DNA of 64,000 nucleotides, taken from Ditylenchus dipsaci. Taxonomy: Eukaryota; Nematoda; Chromadorea; Rhabditida; Anguinidae. Where the stretch lies: positions 1 through 64,000 of the forward strand of contig SADC01001292.1 in assembly GCA_004194705.1 (NCBI GenBank), in the 5' to 3' direction. Position 1 is the first letter of the stretch. Each line of letters starts with the position of its first letter. Shown here in pieces: positions 63,554 through 64,000 of this stretch. A program made the translations under genes and the position numbers. Under the pieces are notes generated by a model. The model was given only the letters and a program-made list of their open reading frames with translations. It did not search any database and was not told the DNA's origin.

Positions 63554-64000
63554 TCAACAACAATATTTAATGCCCCTGATACCTTTTCTAGATGGGGGCA
63601 ATCGAGACGAGAACTCCATTCGTGATCCATCTGCTCTGCGAGTGTAGTTCGCCGTCAGCTGCTTTATTTGACTCCTGAAAACATCGCCTTCTGTATTGAT
63701 TCCACCGTACACGCTGCATTGGATTACGAGCCCGACTGAAAGTAAACCGAAACATAATTCAGCAGCTGAAAGTTTACAGCTCAAGTTTGAAATTACAATT
63801 TCGCGAACCTGAATCAAAATGCAGAAACACTTTTCCATCCTTGGTGCGTTTAAGCTTTCCGACCAATTTTTGCTGTTTCTCCCTCTGTTGACAGCACCAA
63901 CATCCTTGTTTCGAGACGTGTGAGACGCGATCTTAGAGGTTCCCTTGATGGCATCGTCCGAAGTGTTTCTCCAGCTAGATCTGCAACGATTCATCCACAA
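63554..64000 (-). CDS. Unassigned coding-like stretch at the window edge
   Basis: A long minus-strand open frame, but an internal 3' splice site (TTACTTTCAG at about 63738) and a preceding exon-like stretch in another frame (QQREKQQKLVGKLKRTKDGK, about 63815-63885) suggest two exons of a spliced gene. It may be part of the NIPBL-family gene or another one. No domain is recognised. 63026-63553 shows nothing convincing. Confidence 0.25.
   Translation of the reverse strand: MWMNRCRSSWRNTSDDAIKGTSKIASHTSRNKDVGAVNRGRNSKNWSESLNAPRMEKCFCILIQVREIVISNLSCKLSAAELCFGLLSVGLVIQCSVYGGINTEGDVFRSQIKQLTANYTRRADGSRMEFSSRLPPSRKGIRGIKYCC

Overview
The window looks like nuclear DNA of an invertebrate animal, most likely a nematode. 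Real genes are split into short exons by small canonical GT-AG introns, many of 40-60 bases. The two best genes are animal families: a cohesin loader of the Nipped-B/SCC2/NIPBL family and a two-pore potassium channel whose fourth membrane segment closely resembles nematode TWK channels. The species call is inference. There are no bacterial operons, rRNA genes or CRISPR arrays. Reading frames in clear exons are often broken by one-base differences in homopolymers, which suggests error-prone long reads or recent decay.

Layout. 1-5742 and 16274-22065 are two copies of one 5.8 kb segment, each carrying a Mutator-like (MULE) transposon. 6194-15001 and 51741-60558 are two copies of an 8.8 kb segment carrying the 3' half of the NIPBL-family gene on the minus strand. 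Inside each 8.8 kb copy the last exons of that gene are tandemly duplicated (period about 1.75 kb). Only the second copy continues into further upstream exons, to 61820. The first copy is cut at a 3' splice site, beyond which lies a gag fragment of a Ty3/gypsy-like element. 22193-26115 holds a RING plus B-box-like protein gene (minus). 30405-35710 holds the TWK-type channel (minus, about 12 exons). 37224-40220 is a complete MULE with a 9-bp target duplication and a recognisable DDE transposase. 41751-42244 is a terminal exon for an acidic, proline-rich tail. 47297-47590 is an immunoglobulin-like domain in two exons, next to the 3' part of a third MULE transposase (47650-48333).

Most of the remainder is small mobile DNA: TA-flanked mariner-type elements, one TTAA-flanked element with an empty relative nearby, tRNA-like Pol III elements, and many fold-back elements. 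The most unusual theme is fold-back elements whose arms are tandem arrays of short units, a different unit in each family. Two families sit at the ends of MULE transposons, recalling the FB/NOF arrangement of Drosophila. Cohesin loading, potassium leak and ubiquitin-type functions are not obviously connected; these genes appear to be neighbours by position only.
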